The notes under the pieces are model-generated. The model made no database searches. It was not told the DNA's origin and saw only the letters and a program-made list of their open reading frames with translations. Shown here in pieces: positions 34,401-45,830 of a stretch of 64,000 bases of DNA (within the stretch, counting starts at the first letter, position 1; each line of letters opens with the position of its first letter). This stretch comes from Saussurea involucrata (taxonomy: Eukaryota; Streptophyta; Magnoliopsida; Asterales; Asteraceae), in the NCBI GenBank assembly GCA_033807775.1, contig CM066318.1:81967379-82031378 (forward strand). Direction: 5' to 3'. A program made the translations under genes and the position numbers.

Positions 34401-36397
34401 AGCAAGTTTAAGAGCAAACGACAAGGGAAACTCTGGCCATGAAGCCGTCCGACTACATGACCAGAGCTCAGCTCATAGAACTTGGCCATGGGGTGATCGA
34501 CCAAGTGACAGAGTTTATCAGAGCCTTCACTGCAGCCAACGCAAACTATGTCAAAGAATTCAGGACAAGTGTGGGCAAAATGCGCTTCAACACAGAAGCA
34601 GAGGTTCATACCCTTCTCGGCCTCTGTGATGACGTATGCGCAAAACTAATAGCCGCAGGTGCAACTCCACTGAAAAAGCCTGAAGCATCGTGCAGAGCAG
34701 AGGGTACCAAAGACAAAGGTCAGGATGGCTCTGATGATGACTCTGACGATTCATCAGATCATCCTGAGGGGGAGAAACAAAGAGAAAAGGCTGCAAGCAA
34801 AGGTCTACCAGAACCACCAATATCAACAGAACCACTAAACCAAGTTCCACCAACTGAAACCCAAGGAGGAAACCAACAACAGACCACAGAGGCAACAACC
34901 ACCTCTGTGGAAATACCTTCTGAAGAAACCCCAATTCAATCCCAAATACCCGAAACAACTACAGATTAACAACAGAAGACCACAGAGGCAACACCCACCT
35001 CTGTGGAAACAACTTCTGTATTCGGAAAAGATGTGCCAATCCGTGAAGAATTCCAAATCCTAACATCCTCCGAAGAAGATCAACCATCCCAATCACCAAT
35101 ACCAAAATCACCAGAAGAACCCCCTTCCCCAACACCAGAAGCCGAAAAGACAAAACCCCCATCTCCCACACCCAAAACCAGAACCAAAACCATTGCTCAC
35201 AAAAGAAAACATCTGAGCAAAACCACAGAAGCCTCACCTACAAAACCCACATCACCAACCAAGCCCTCAGAAGCACAAGTGACAAAACCAACAGAGGCAA
35301 CCCCCACAAAACCTACAGAAGTACCTCCATCAAAGCCCTCAGAACCCCAAAGGACAAAACCCACAGAGGCAACCCCATCTCTACAAGAAGATCTACAACC
35401 GAATGCAAAAGACAAAGGCAAAGGGATAATGATAGAGGAACCCAAGAAGAAGAAGCCAAAGCATCAACCTGCTGAAAAATTGATGAAGAGCTCTTTTGAT
35501 GCATATGTGACACCAAAGCCAGAACAAGAAGACTGGGCTTTTGGTACTACCCTTCTGTCAAACATACCAATTCTAGATCTGAAGGTAAAAGTCACAAAGG
35601 ATCGAGTGGCCCAAATCCAGAAACAAATGGATGCTCTGCGCAGGCCCAAGCCTCCACCCGGTGCACCTCCACAACAGATGGAAGAGGTGGTGTACAGATA
35701 TATGTACAACAGAAGTGCCAAAGATATTCTGCCACCAACCATTCAAGATCCCAACTTCCATGCTGACCTCGAAAATACCTTCACAAGAACAACACCCAAG
35801 CCAAAACACCAAGTCTTCTCAGAGTCCAAAATCGACAAGGTCATATACTGTAAATTTTCTCAAACCAGAACCGTGACCCAATTCTCAGATGTTGATCTGA
35901 GAAATCTAAGTCCCTACGACCTACCCGACCTTCTCAAATGGACGAAAGGGAGGACAGAACCGTGACCCAATTCTCAGATGTTGATCTGAGAAATCTAAGT
36001 CCCTACGACCTACCCGACCTTCTCAAATGGACGAAAGAGAACTTCACTACAGATGCAATTCGAAGGGCGTACAGGGTGATCAGGAAAGCCATGCGAGAGA
36101 AACTTCTGCTATACAGCCTTGTCGACTTCCAATTAGGACGAGATCTCGGAGTAAGAAACCTAAATCTCCGACCACCAAAAAATGTCTGCCCATCCTCTGC
36201 CATACCAAACTCGATTATTACATCTCCAAGAGTCGGGTTAGTTTATCAAGATCCTGCTGGGAAGTCAAGACTGTTCATAGAGATGGACTATCAGAAGTAT
36301 GCAACAAGTACTTTGACAGAATTCAGAGCAAGCCTCGTGGAGCATAGAGGAACGGAGCTCATGAATCAAGCTCTCGTAGATAGACTAATAGAGGTCA
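31446..36397 (+). pseudogene. ORF3 of copia C, main part (broken)
   Basis: The gene starts M-A-S-T-S-N-A-P. The N-terminal domain contains Y-L-N-Q-F-W-Q-S, then, after a frameshift near 31840, L-F-S-I-L-N-R-C-L-T-G-K with D-Q and a D-Y-A-T-L-I-L-Q-E segment; these match A and D. A TAA at 31650 lies before the frameshift. A Lys-rich nuclear-localisation-like region (32650-32880) and a long acidic, disordered region follow, with stops near 33020, 33035, 34409 and 34967, all in one frame. A coiled coil lies at 34090-34380 and E-G-E-K at 34766. The C-terminal domain (35560 on) is shifted by an 89-bp duplication and then cut by Gypsy2. Function unknown. Confidence 0.7.
35866..36043 (+). repeat. 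89-bp tandem duplication that shifts the ORF3 frame, element C
   Basis: The segment starting CAGAACCGTGACCC at 35866 is repeated from 35955; about 84 bases are identical. As 89 is not a multiple of three it moves the reading frame, and the open frame changes exactly here. Confidence 0.93.
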
Positions 36398-38321
36398 TGT
36401 AACGTCCCAAAAATTACAAGGAAATTTAAATTTTCTAAAACATATATTCCATTATAAAACAACCACAATCTAGTAAACCGTAACTCAATTAAAGTTAATG
36501 CCGTCAACTCAAACAGTCAAAAGAATTTATGCAGCGGAAATATTATAAATAAAATCTAAAAGTTTAAAAGTGTAAATTCCAACAATTCTCGGCGCCCACG
36601 CTTTGTGTGTGTACCGTCAAGCCCGACTGCCGCTCGCACCTGAAATCACAACATATTGGGAAAGGGTAAGCTAAACGCTTAGTGAATCCAACCACACACG
36701 TAGGTAGCAACCCCACGCATATCACCCCTACTCGCAAGTAGGCAACATTACCATCACCACGAATATCAAACCACATAATGATTATTATATAAGTACGAAC
36801 CTCGGTCCCACCGAGTACACAAAATACATTAATACAAGCTCAGTCCCACCGAGCCCTCGGTCCCACCGAGTAAAGATTACTGCACTAGCTTAGTCCCACT
36901 AAGCCCTCGGTCCCACCGAGTAAAGATTACTGTACTAGCTTAGTCCCACCAAGCCCTCGGTCCCACCGAGCCCCTAAGTCCCACCGAGGTGTACACATGC
37001 ATAAATATTCCACATACGAATTCAACAAATCACAAACAGTTATCACATCCCAACTAGTTCATATAAGCACATAAATACACGTAATAACACGTAACACAAA
37101 AGAACGACATACATGAAATTCCTAACTACGCGGTGAGAGAACTCACCTCGAATGCGCGCCTAGCTCACAAACAATAGTCCAGGCTCCACAATCCAAAATC
37201 ACTTCCCAACACCTAAACGAACGTTAAAATGTATTAACGCGAGACCCGGACCCTAAAACACGACGCACGCTTAAACTGCCACCAAAATGACTTTTCTGTC
37301 TAGCCAAACAGGTCTGTTCGGGACCTGTTCCGACCTCCCCAAACACAGAAAATCCTCAATTACATTACATCACCAGAAAGTGCTCTGAGTTAGGGTTCCA
37401 AGGACATATTATACTCCTCCTAACGATTTTTCTACAGTTTAATACGGATTTTACAAAAACGGTTCGCAGAACAGCGAAAACAGAACCTTTCAGTACAAAA
37501 CGACGATTTGACCTAAGTTACGTTCCGAACTGGTTTTTGAACAAAACCTAGAAAAGTTACTAGACTCAAAATGGGAACGTTTGGCACTGATTTCGCCTCA
37601 ATCCGAGTTACGAGGAAACAGTTACGGTTTAAGCAAAACAGTGGCAGATTACTAAATTTTCACATGAAATGACACTATTGATTATTAACCCATTAAGTCG
37701 TGGCTTAATCCCAACAGACCCGAAAAGCATATGAACTACTGAATATGGGTTACCCTAGGTTGTACAACAGCCGTGCACCACCGCCTGCCGCCTCCGGCGG
37801 CGGTGGAGGTTGGCGGCGTTTCTTTGACATACGATAACCACAAACGAGAAATAGACGAACTTACCTCGACGAACCCTTCTTCCTCCTCTTTTCCGACCAA
37901 ACTTGCCGGCGATCGCCTCCTTCCTCCTCTCTCCTCGTCGCCGGCAGCAACCTCTATCACCCTCTCGGTTTCTCTCTCACTCTCTCGGCTTCTTTCTTTC
38001 TCTCTCTCTTTTTCTCTTCTCGGCCGAACACAACAAGGGGGAGGGGGATGGGGAGGATGACCAAGGGTTTTGGTGGGTTACTAAGGTGAAACCAAAGGGG
38101 AAGGGGGAAAGGGGCGTCTCTTGGCTTATCCCTTGCCATACTTTGGTGAAATGCCCCAATTAGCCCCTCAACTTTCCTTTCCTTGCAAAAACCCAAAAAG
38201 GTTGACTCATTTAACTTTTTGGTCCGATTCGACTAACCCCGCTAATGGATCCCACGTTAAAATAAAAGCTTTAAAAAAATAATAAGAAGAAGAAGATACA
38301 CACCGGGATACGGGCTTTACA
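36398..38321 (-). repeat. Gypsy2 3' LTR (left copy)
   Basis: On the plus strand TGTAACGTCCC to GGCTTTACA. It contains the inverted-repeat array CTCGGTCCCACCGAG at 36801-36988, and a CT-rich microsatellite near 37965-38025. Short open frames near 37736-38196 have no domain and match between the LTR copies. Confidence 0.93.
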
Positions 38322-39640
38322 ACTCTCCCCCACTTGGATTAGACTTCGTCCTCGAAGTCTATGCCTGTGCATAGCTAAAGATAGTTCTCCCACATCTCAA
38401 CCTCAGGTTCCCAAGTTCACTTGAGACCCCTTCTAAAACTTCTCGAATACTTTTCTTACTAACGTACTCCTTCTAGGACACTGAAATTATGATCGATAGA
38501 ACACTTCACCAATTGGAATCATTCCTAGCCAAGCGACTTCGGTTGTCTCCCAACCTTAGATATTCCATACCTCCCGATTCAAATCTCAAGCTCTAAACAT
38601 TCTCAAGTTGCTTACCAATATACCCAACTGGATACTAGGATCCGATCATTCCTACTATTAACTGTCGATTAACTCCTACGAGTTCTACTAGACTCCCACA
38701 ATTTACCCTACAAGAATCGTCAAACCAGTAAATTTAAAATCACTCACGAAGGTCACTCCACCATAACCATTCACCACAAGCAAACACTTCAGGATTACTA
38801 CTACCATCAACATAATTTCCTTAAAATCGGCTACAATTCCCCAATTACACTAAGGTGTTTGGCTTCAAGCCCAAACGTCGACACCTAAATATACTATTTA
38901 CCTAAAAAATTCTACGCATTTATCCTCTTTATTACAAAGGGCATCATTCCCTAACCGATACTATTCGGCCTACAGTACCAACACGCGTGGAATACCCAAC
39001 CTTCCACCGTTGACGTATTTCCTACGCTAGCTCTACGAAGCCTAGTTACACCATATCAAGATACACCTTAACGTCTACCTCCCAGGTACATGCTCAAGAC
39101 TATATCCTCCTAGTGCCTACTGGAAAGTCAAAGTCATAACATATGAATACCGGGGTCCCACCCCGAGATACCCAACCGACCGTTACCAACGACTGACTGA
39201 CATGACCAAGGATCCAATTCAAACAGTCTACCAACAACACGCCTATCCCGGAATGACTCACTCCCCCAAATATGTAAGTACTTAAACTGACACATAACAC
39301 TTAAAAGTGCTTTTCCCAAAATTCTACAACACAATCCAAATAAGAATTGGAAACACAAGAATTAGATAATGCAATTCTATTTTTCAAACTCAAACTTTGT
39401 GCATGACTTAGTCGGTATTCTACGTCTCGACTCGTACAACTCCAAGTCTCTTCGGTCCACTATCGACCTCCGGACATTTAAACCTCTAAGGGCAAGTTGA
39501 AATTCACGTCAAATTAACTTACGACTTTTCCTTAAAACAAGGTCGGCTCAAAAGCCTATAATTCTATCTCAATCATCACTCTTGACCCGAAACGGTCAAC
39601 TTAAAACAACTATTACATCAGCAACCTCAACCACAAGTGG
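38322..39640 (-). other. Gypsy2 polypurine tract and 3' noncoding region
   Basis: The complement of 38322-38335 is the G-rich PPT. The part to about 39010 is homologous to Gypsy1 8132-8869. From 39010 to 39640 I see no pol motif; short minus-strand frames at 39100-39358 have no recognisable domain. The region stands where reverse transcriptase to integrase should be. Confidence 0.65.
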
Positions 39641-39716
39641 ACAGCCTAGCCGTCCTATACTACGGCCCAAACGCTCACTACAAGTGTGAGGCACGAGACA
39701 ATGGGTAGCCCCGCTA
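39640..39716 (-). pseudogene. Gypsy2 protease fragment
   Basis: The minus strand encodes D-S-G-A-T-H just after the gag stop in another frame, the active-site signature of a retroviral-type aspartic protease. The rest of the protease fold is not recognisable. Confidence 0.6.
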
Positions 39717-40898
39717 TCAAACATCACTAACAGAAAACAAGTGGAGAAATATACCTGTCACCACTTTAGGCGTAGCCTGTGTCTCCTCTACCGTCAGCTG
39801 GTGAACTCTACCTCGAGCCGCTTCGGTCCCCGACTGACCCGTTCGACCATCAGTAATACGCAATGGGGCATTCACAGGCGCCCTCTGTGCCCCACTCCCA
39901 TCTGCTACCCTCGCACTAGGACAGTTGGCCCTCACGTGACCCGTCTGCTTGCAGTTAAAGCAAACCATTAACGGCACTTTACAATCCCGGCTAAAGTGAC
40001 CGGACTGTCCACACTTAAAACACCCTTCAGAACTCCTTATTCCGGTATCCCTGGGCTTAAACCCGCCACTACTCGAACTCGCGCGCGAATCAGTGAACTT
40101 CGACTTCTGTGGCACCGCAGAGATCGGAGTCACCGCCTGTGCCGCTTTCCTCTTCTTCGCTTGGGTCTCCAACTCAAGTTCCCTCCTCCGGGCCGCGTCC
40201 ATCATCGCAGATAATGAAGCATACTGCGCCGTGCTCACGAATTCCCTAATCTTAGTACGCAACATGTCCTTGTACCGAGACATCTTCATATCCTCCGAGG
40301 CGGCATACTGGGGGCAAAACAACGCCATCTCGGTGAACTTTCGATTCATCTCCTTCACCGTCTCCGTTGTTTGTGTGAGTTCTAGGAATTCCTTAGCGAT
40401 TCGCTCCATCTCTACCGGTGGTACATACTCTGCACGGAAATGAGTAACAAACTCGTTCCAGGTCAAGGTAGTGCGCTCGGCAGGCGTCAATGCCGTGGCG
40501 CACCAATCCTTCGTGCTGTCACAAAGTAGGTTCACTGCAAAACGGACCTTTAGATTGTCCGGACAGCCACTGGTCAGAAAGGCAAACTCCTTGTCGGATA
40601 CCCATCGCATGCTGATAATCGGATTCGGGTCTCCCTTAAACTCTGGCGGGGAGCAGGCAGAGAGATCCCGATACTGGAACTCTCGGGTACGGGGCTGACC
40701 CTCCATAGGCAGTGGAATAGCTGCAATACGCTCCTCCAGTAGGGTCACCACCTCATCTCGAATGGCGGTGATGATCTCGGGAATCGCCTCCCCGATCGCA
40801 TGAGATACCTCAGTAGCAATCAGCTCCCTAATACGCTCCTCAGTAATCCCTGCCTCAGCTTGCGGCCCAGCCGCGCGATTCCTTCTAGTGTTGACCAT
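39717..40898 (-). CDS. gag: Gypsy2 Gag, intact
   Basis: The frame encodes 393 residues, from M-V-N-T-R-R-N-R, without interruption. It forms the capsid that packages element RNA. A Retrotrans_gag core covers about residues 75-225, with T-K-D-W-C-A-T-A-L-T, W-N-E-F-V-T-H-F and a helical K-E-F-L-E-L-T-Q segment. A basic linker with A-R-R-R-E-L-E-L-E-T follows. Two CCHC zinc knuckles lie at residues 293-306 (CFKCGQSGHFSRDC) and 313-326 (CFNCKQTGHVRANC). The stop falls as the protease begins, so the end may be a frameshifted gag-pol junction. It is the only intact coding region of the element and the intact counterpart of the ruined gag in Gypsy1. Confidence 0.92.
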   Translation of the reverse strand: MVNTRRNRAAGPQAEAGITEERIRELIATEVSHAIGEAIPEIITAIRDEVVTLLEERIAAIPLPMEGQPRTREFQYRDLSACSPPEFKGDPNPIISMRWVSDKEFAFLTSGCPDNLKVRFAVNLLCDSTKDWCATALTPAERTTLTWNEFVTHFRAEYVPPVEMERIAKEFLELTQTTETVKEMNRKFTEMALFCPQYAASEDMKMSRYKDMLRTKIREFVSTAQYASLSAMMDAARRRELELETQAKKRKAAQAVTPISAVPQKSKFTDSRASSSSGGFKPRDTGIRSSEGCFKCGQSGHFSRDCKVPLMVCFNCKQTGHVRANCPSARVADGSGAQRAPVNAPLRITDGRTGQSGTEAARGRVHQLTVEETQATPKVVTGIFLHLFSVSDV

Positions 40899-42045
40899 TC
40901 TAGGAAAAATAAATTTCAGAGAGTTATTAGCACAAATAACTCACCCTACTACGCTCACGCTCCACTCCTTGGCTTCCTCGTGACTCTCCCCGACCCGAAC
41001 ATTGATCCTGTGCTTCCGGTAGTAGGAGCTCTACTACTACCATCTACACCTGTCACTGTCCGCTCCGAGTCCCATCCCGAGTCCCCAAGTAGTTGCTCGC
41101 CCAAACAAAACCATACACGCGTGCCTATACTGACGCATGTACACACTCTTCCTAGCTCCCTAGGAATAATCATAATACCCCACTACCCTTGCTAGGGCGG
41201 AACCCCCACTAACCCTGACGAGTCGCCTCGTAAACGCACAGTCGTATACAGTGGAAACCAGATAGACATTCGAATATAAGATTCTATCCTACAACGGTTG
41301 GACTCAAACAAGAGCTGTGCAATAGAACTAAATCCAACATTCTATGGCTATTCGGTTCCTACCGCATACAACCTATAGTGCATTCGCTTAACAACCTATC
41401 AAAGTTAGCATAAGTTCCTAATAACAAGTAACAACCATACAATACAGTGTATTAAGCACCAAGCAATCTAGCATACATACTCCTATGTTCTAGAAAGCAA
41501 TTTTGCATACGTACTCATATGTAAACGCTATTCCCAGCTCACTAGGAATTTCATCTCATCCCACTACCCTTGCTACAATGGAATCCCTATTAGCCATAAC
41601 GAGTTGCCTTGCGAATACCCAGTCGCATGCAGCGTGAATCAAATAGACATTCGAATACAAGATTCTATTCTAGAACGGTTGGACTCAAACAAGAGCTGCG
41701 CAATAGAACTAAATCAAATATTCTAAGGCTATATGATTCTTACTGCATACAACCTATAAGGCCTTCACTTAACAACCTACTATAACTAGCATTGATTCTT
41801 ACTAGCAATCTAGCATGCATACCCTATGCCTAGAAAGCAATAAATACACTAAGTACTGTACCTTCCCACATAGCGTCGGCTGACTGTACACACTGCGCCC
41901 TCGATCACCGTTTCCCAAACGGGTTTTCCTTTTTCCTTTATTCTCAAAGATTTTAGTAAAAGAGTTTAAAACTTCATAGCCGCAACTTGAGACCAAACAC
42001 ACCGAGATGTGTTTGATTCACTCAAGCTGTGCTCTGATACCAAGT
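40899..42045 (-). other. Gypsy2 leader and primer binding site
   Basis: The complement of 42032-42043 is TGGTATCAGAGC, directly inside the LTR, for initiator Met tRNA priming. The leader up to gag contains two long imperfect repeats, each with AACGGTTGGACTCAAACAAG (near 41294 and 41677), like the leader of Gypsy1. No gene. Confidence 0.85.
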
Positions 42046-43969
42046 TGTAACGTCCCAAAAATTACAAGGAAATTTAAATTTTCTAAAACATATATTCCAT
42101 TATAAAACAACCACAATCTAGTAAACCGTAACTCAATTAAAGTTAATGCCGTCAACTCAAACAGTCAAAAGAATTTATGCAGCGGAAATATTATAAATAA
42201 AATCTAAAAGTTTAAAAGTGTAAATTCCAACAATTCTCGGCGCCCGCGCTTTGTGTGTGTACCGTCAAGCCCGACTGCCGCTCGCACCTGAAATCACAAC
42301 ATATTGGGAAAGGGTAAGCTAAACGCTTAGTGAATCCAACCACACACGTAGGTAGCAACCCCACGCATATCACCCTACTCGCAAGTAGGCAACATTACCA
42401 TCACCACGAATATCAAACCACATAATGATTATTATATAAGTACGAACCTCGGTCCCACCGAGTACACAAAATACATTAATACAAGCTCAGTCCCACCGAG
42501 CCCTCGGTCCCACCGAGTAAAGATTACTGCACTAGCTTAGTCCCACCAAGCCCTCGGTCCCACCGAGTAAAGATTACTGTACTAGCTTAGTCCCACCAAG
42601 CCCTCGGTCCCACCGAGCCCCTCAGTCCCACCGAGGTGTACACATGCATAAATATTCCACATACGAATTCAACAAATCACAAACAGTTATCACATCCCAA
42701 CTAGTTCATATAAGCACATAAATACACGTAATAACACGTAACACAAAAGAACGACATACATGAAATTCCTAACTACGCGGTGAGAGAACTCACCTCGAAT
42801 GCGCGCCTAGCTCACAAACAATAGTCCAAGCTCCACAATCCAAAATCACTTCCCAACACCTAAACGAACGTTAAAATGTATTAACGCGAGACCCGGACCC
42901 TAAAACACGACGCACGCTTAAACTGCCACCAAAATGACTTTTCTGTCTAGCCAAACAGGTCTGTTCGGGACCTGTTCCGACCTCCCCAAACACAGAAAAT
43001 CCTCAATTACATTACATCACCAGAAAGTGCTCTGAGTTAGGGTTCCAAGGACATATTATACTCCTCCTAACGATTTTTCTACAGTTTAATACGGATTTTA
43101 CAAAAACGGTTCGCAGAACAGCGAAAACAGAACCTTTCAGTACAAAACGACGATTTGACCTAAGTTATGTTCCGAACTGGTTTTTGCACAAAACATAGAA
43201 AAGTTACTAGACTCAAAATGGGAACTTTTGGCACCGATTTCGCCCCAATACGAGTTACGAGAAAAAGGTTACGGTTTTAGCAAAACAGTGGCAGATTACT
43301 AAATTTTCACATGAAATGACACTATTGATTATTAACCCATTAAGTCGTGGCTTAATCCCAACAGAACCCGAAAAGCATATGAACTACTGAATATGGGTTA
43401 CCCTAGGCTGGACAACAGCCGTGCACCACCGCCTTCCGCCTCCGGCGGCGGTGGTGGTTGGCGGCGTTTCTTTGACATACGATAACCACAAACGAGAAAT
43501 AGACGAACTTACCTCGACGAACCCTTCTTCCTCCTCTTTTCCGACCAAACTTACCGGCGATCGCCTCCTTCCTCCTCTCTCCTCGTCGCTGGCAGCAACC
43601 TCTATCACCCTCTCGGTTTCTCTCTCACTCTCTCGGCTTCTTTCTTTCTCTCTCTCTTTTTCTCTTCTCGGCCGAACACAACAAGGGGGAGGGGGATGGG
43701 GAGGATGACCAAGGGTTTTGGTGTGTTACTAAGGTGAAACCGAAGGGGAAGGGGGAAAGGGGCGTCTCTTAGCTTATCCCTTGCCATACTTTGGTGAAAT
43801 GCCCCAATTAGCCCCTCAACTTTCTTTTCCTTGCAAAAACCCAAAAAGGTTGACTCATTTAACTTTTTGGTCCGATTCGACTAACCCCGCTAATGGATCC
43901 CACGTTAAAATAAAAGCTTTAAAAAAATAATAAGAAGAAGAAGATACACACCGGGATACGGGCTTTACA
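42046..43969 (-). repeat. Gypsy2 5' LTR (right copy)
   Basis: 1,924 bp, same ends as the left copy; inverted-repeat array at 42448-42635. Differences from the left copy are scattered but cluster near 43190-43290. Confidence 0.93.
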
Positions 43970-43974
43970 GGTCA

Positions 43975-44084
43975 TCGACCAAGTAATCAACTTCAGAACC
44001 CTCTGCATTAGTTTCTATCAAGAGCTTAGAGAATTAGGATTTGACAACAGAAGTTTCAACGACTTCAAAGACGCCAACGTCTGA
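43975..44084 (+). pseudogene. ORF3 of copia C, last 36 codons
   Basis: Removing Gypsy2 and one GGTCA joins this stretch in phase to 36397. It is open to a TGA at 44082-44084 and encodes a short helical tail with Y-Q-E-L-R-E-L-G-F. It closes the C-terminal domain. Confidence 0.75.
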
Positions 44085-44270
44085 TATCCTCTACCAACCT
44101 CTGCAAATCTTTCCTTTCATAATGTAATCAAATGTAAGTGCCTCTGGCATAATTCTGTATGAAAGAAAAGTAAAATCTTATGAGGTATTTTATTTCACCT
44201 CTTGTCATGTACTTAGCCTAGAAAACCTTGCACTTTTCAATTTTTTATTTTTCAATACTTAGGGGGAGAT
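44085..44270 (+). other. Copia C 3' untranslated region and polypurine tract
   Basis: Short AT-rich stretch ending in AGGGGGAGAT (44261-44270), the PPT next to the LTR. The same junction sequence is found in A and D. Confidence 0.8.
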
Positions 44271-44990
44271 TGCTAGCTCCAATCTTTCTGTTTATAGAAG
44301 CATTGAAAAATAGGCTAAGTATAGAAGTCTTCGACAGAGGCTCTACCGAGTCACCGAGAAGACCGAAGCATAGAAGTCTTCGACAGAGGCTCTGACCGAG
44401 TAACTGAGAAGACCGAAGTAAGAGAATCGCCAGAAGACTCTTCAATGCGGACAAGGCCGCAGAGCCTCTGTCATACTTGACAGAGCTTCTGTGGTATACA
44501 AAGACAATCGTGCTTCTCACGATTTCTGCTGTACTAAGATCCTGAAGATCATTCGTACAAGGCATGACCTGACAACTCCACGTGTCAAACTCTGATGGTT
44601 CTTAGCCTTAGTAGAAGCCGATGCATTTAATTAACGTTGTACCTGCAACAGTACCTGAATAGTGTCTTTGTACCTTCAGTCCTTGTTGTCCAGAACTTGT
44701 CCCCTTTAGAAGTAGTATAAATAAAAGACTCATGTTGAGTTCTTCTATTAAGCTTTGCACAACACACACACCATTAGAACAGAATTCTTGTCATATCATC
44801 GGTGTTCTTGTTGTTCTATTCATATCAATATACAGTGGGTTATTGAGCTATTTATCTGTGTTATTTACACTTTACGTATTTGATATTGTGTGTTCTTCTA
44901 CCTTATTATATCTTATTAGTTCGTTAAAAACACTTCCGCATTATATCTTGTTTGAACTATTAGATAAAATCATCATTGTTAAGCAAAACA
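44271..44990 (+). repeat. Copia C 3' LTR
   Basis: The start TGCTAGCTCC is set by the PPT. The end AAGCAAAACA at 44990 is my best estimate because the other LTR is not in the window. TATAAATA at 44716-44723 is a likely promoter. A 49-bp tandem duplication (44321-44369 and 44370-44418) carries GACAGAGGCTCT, the family word. Inverted CAGAGCCTCTG words occur near 44461. Confidence 0.7.
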
Positions 44991-45199
44991 GGAACCAAAA
45001 ACTTTCCTCTCCTTCCTTTCTCGTTTTCCTCGTCAGCCGCCAAACCCAAAATACTGAAATAGAATTTTTGGAGTGACCTAGGGATTTGCTCCCCTTAAGT
45101 ACCTCCCATGAATTGCCCTTTTTGGTCCCTCGTGTTTTTCCCTTATTACAATATGGCCACAAGACTTCCATTTATTAAAAAAAATATCCGGTTGTTACA
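44991..45199 (-). repeat. Gypsy3 LTR fragment
   Basis: On the plus strand it ends GGTTGTTACA directly beside a G-rich PPT complement (CACTCCCCCC). It is the outermost visible piece of the 3' LTR of an old gypsy element, probably cut by the insertion of C. Confidence 0.6.
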
Positions 45200-45500
45200 A
45201 CACTCCCCCCTTAAAAGAATTTCGTCCCCGGAATTCCTTGGTCGAAAAGAGGCGGGTACTTTGCCCTCATCTCCGACCCCACCTCCCAGATTGCCTCTTG
45301 ACCTTTGTGATAACGCCACTGAACCATAACAAGGTTGATTTCCTTGTCCCTCAATTTCTTCACCTTAAAGTCCGAAATGGTTTCGGGCTCTTCCACAAAA
45401 TTTAGTTTTTTTTTTCTACTCGCACAACTTGTAATGACACTCTCACACCGGCCTTCAACCCACGCTCTCATAATAGAGGCATGAAGCACCCCACGTATCC
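45200..45500 (-). pseudogene. Gypsy3 pol C-terminus (integrase tail / chromodomain-like)
   Basis: The minus strand reads L-R-D-K-E-I-N-L-V then V-Q-W-R-Y-H-K-G and E-A-I-W-E with M-R-A-K-Y-P-P-L-F, the typical end of a chromovirus polyprotein. Next comes the usual GACGAAATTCTTTTAAGGGG block and the PPT. This places Gypsy3 among chromoviruses on the minus strand. Upstream coding is decayed. Confidence 0.7.
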
Positions 45501-45624
45501 CACATATCCATAAAACATACTCACTCTACAAACCGGTTCTTTAATTCGGAGTATCGCTACAACCGACATACTGAATCGTGGCTCAATCCTCTTTCCTTTC
45601 GCCATACCCCATTTCAACATCCAG

Positions 45625-45830
45625 ACTCAACCGAACTAAACCAGACCAAACCAAACTGAACTGAGCCAAACCAAACCAACCAAGCTGAACCAAATCGAAC
45701 CAAGCAGAACCAAACCAAACCCAACCAAGCTGAACCAAACCGATCCAAACCAAACCAAGCTGAACCAAGCTGAACAAAACCGAACCAAACCAAACCAAGC
45801 TGAACCAAGCTGAACCAATACCTTTGGCAT
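45625..45830. repeat. Low-complexity AACCAAACCAAGCTG repeat
   Basis: Degenerate tandem units built from CCAAACCAAGCTGAA. Apparent minus-strand frames rich in W, F, G and L are a by-product of the repeat. Confidence 0.9.

Larger units (their letters stand above)
36398..43969 (-). mobile_element. Gypsy2: gag-only gypsy element with intact LTRs
   Basis: GGTCA at 36393-36397 and 43970-43974 is a perfect TSD. The LTRs are both 1,924 bp and, by eye, about 98.5% identical. On the minus strand the order is 5' LTR (43969-42046), primer binding site, leader, an uninterrupted gag, a decayed protease start, noncoding DNA, polypurine tract and 3' LTR (38321-36398). No reverse transcriptase, RNase H or integrase is present. 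Gag-only LTR elements of this kind have been called TR-GAG. The LTR ends and 3' region show close kinship with Gypsy1. Confidence 0.93.
30306..44990 (+). mobile_element. Copia element C, 3' portion, interrupted by Gypsy2
   Basis: Only the pol-to-ORF3 spacer, ORF3, PPT and 3' LTR of this copia element are visible; gag and pol should lie left of the window beyond element A, which is inserted in the spacer. It is related to A and D by ORF3 and by the PPT/LTR junction GGGGGAGAT|TG. Gypsy2 (36398-43969) splits the last part of ORF3. Confidence 0.75.

Noticed and set aside
37736..38196. Short frames in the Gypsy2 LTRs (also 43384-43844)
   Set aside because: They lie in LTRs over a CT microsatellite and contain no recognised domain.
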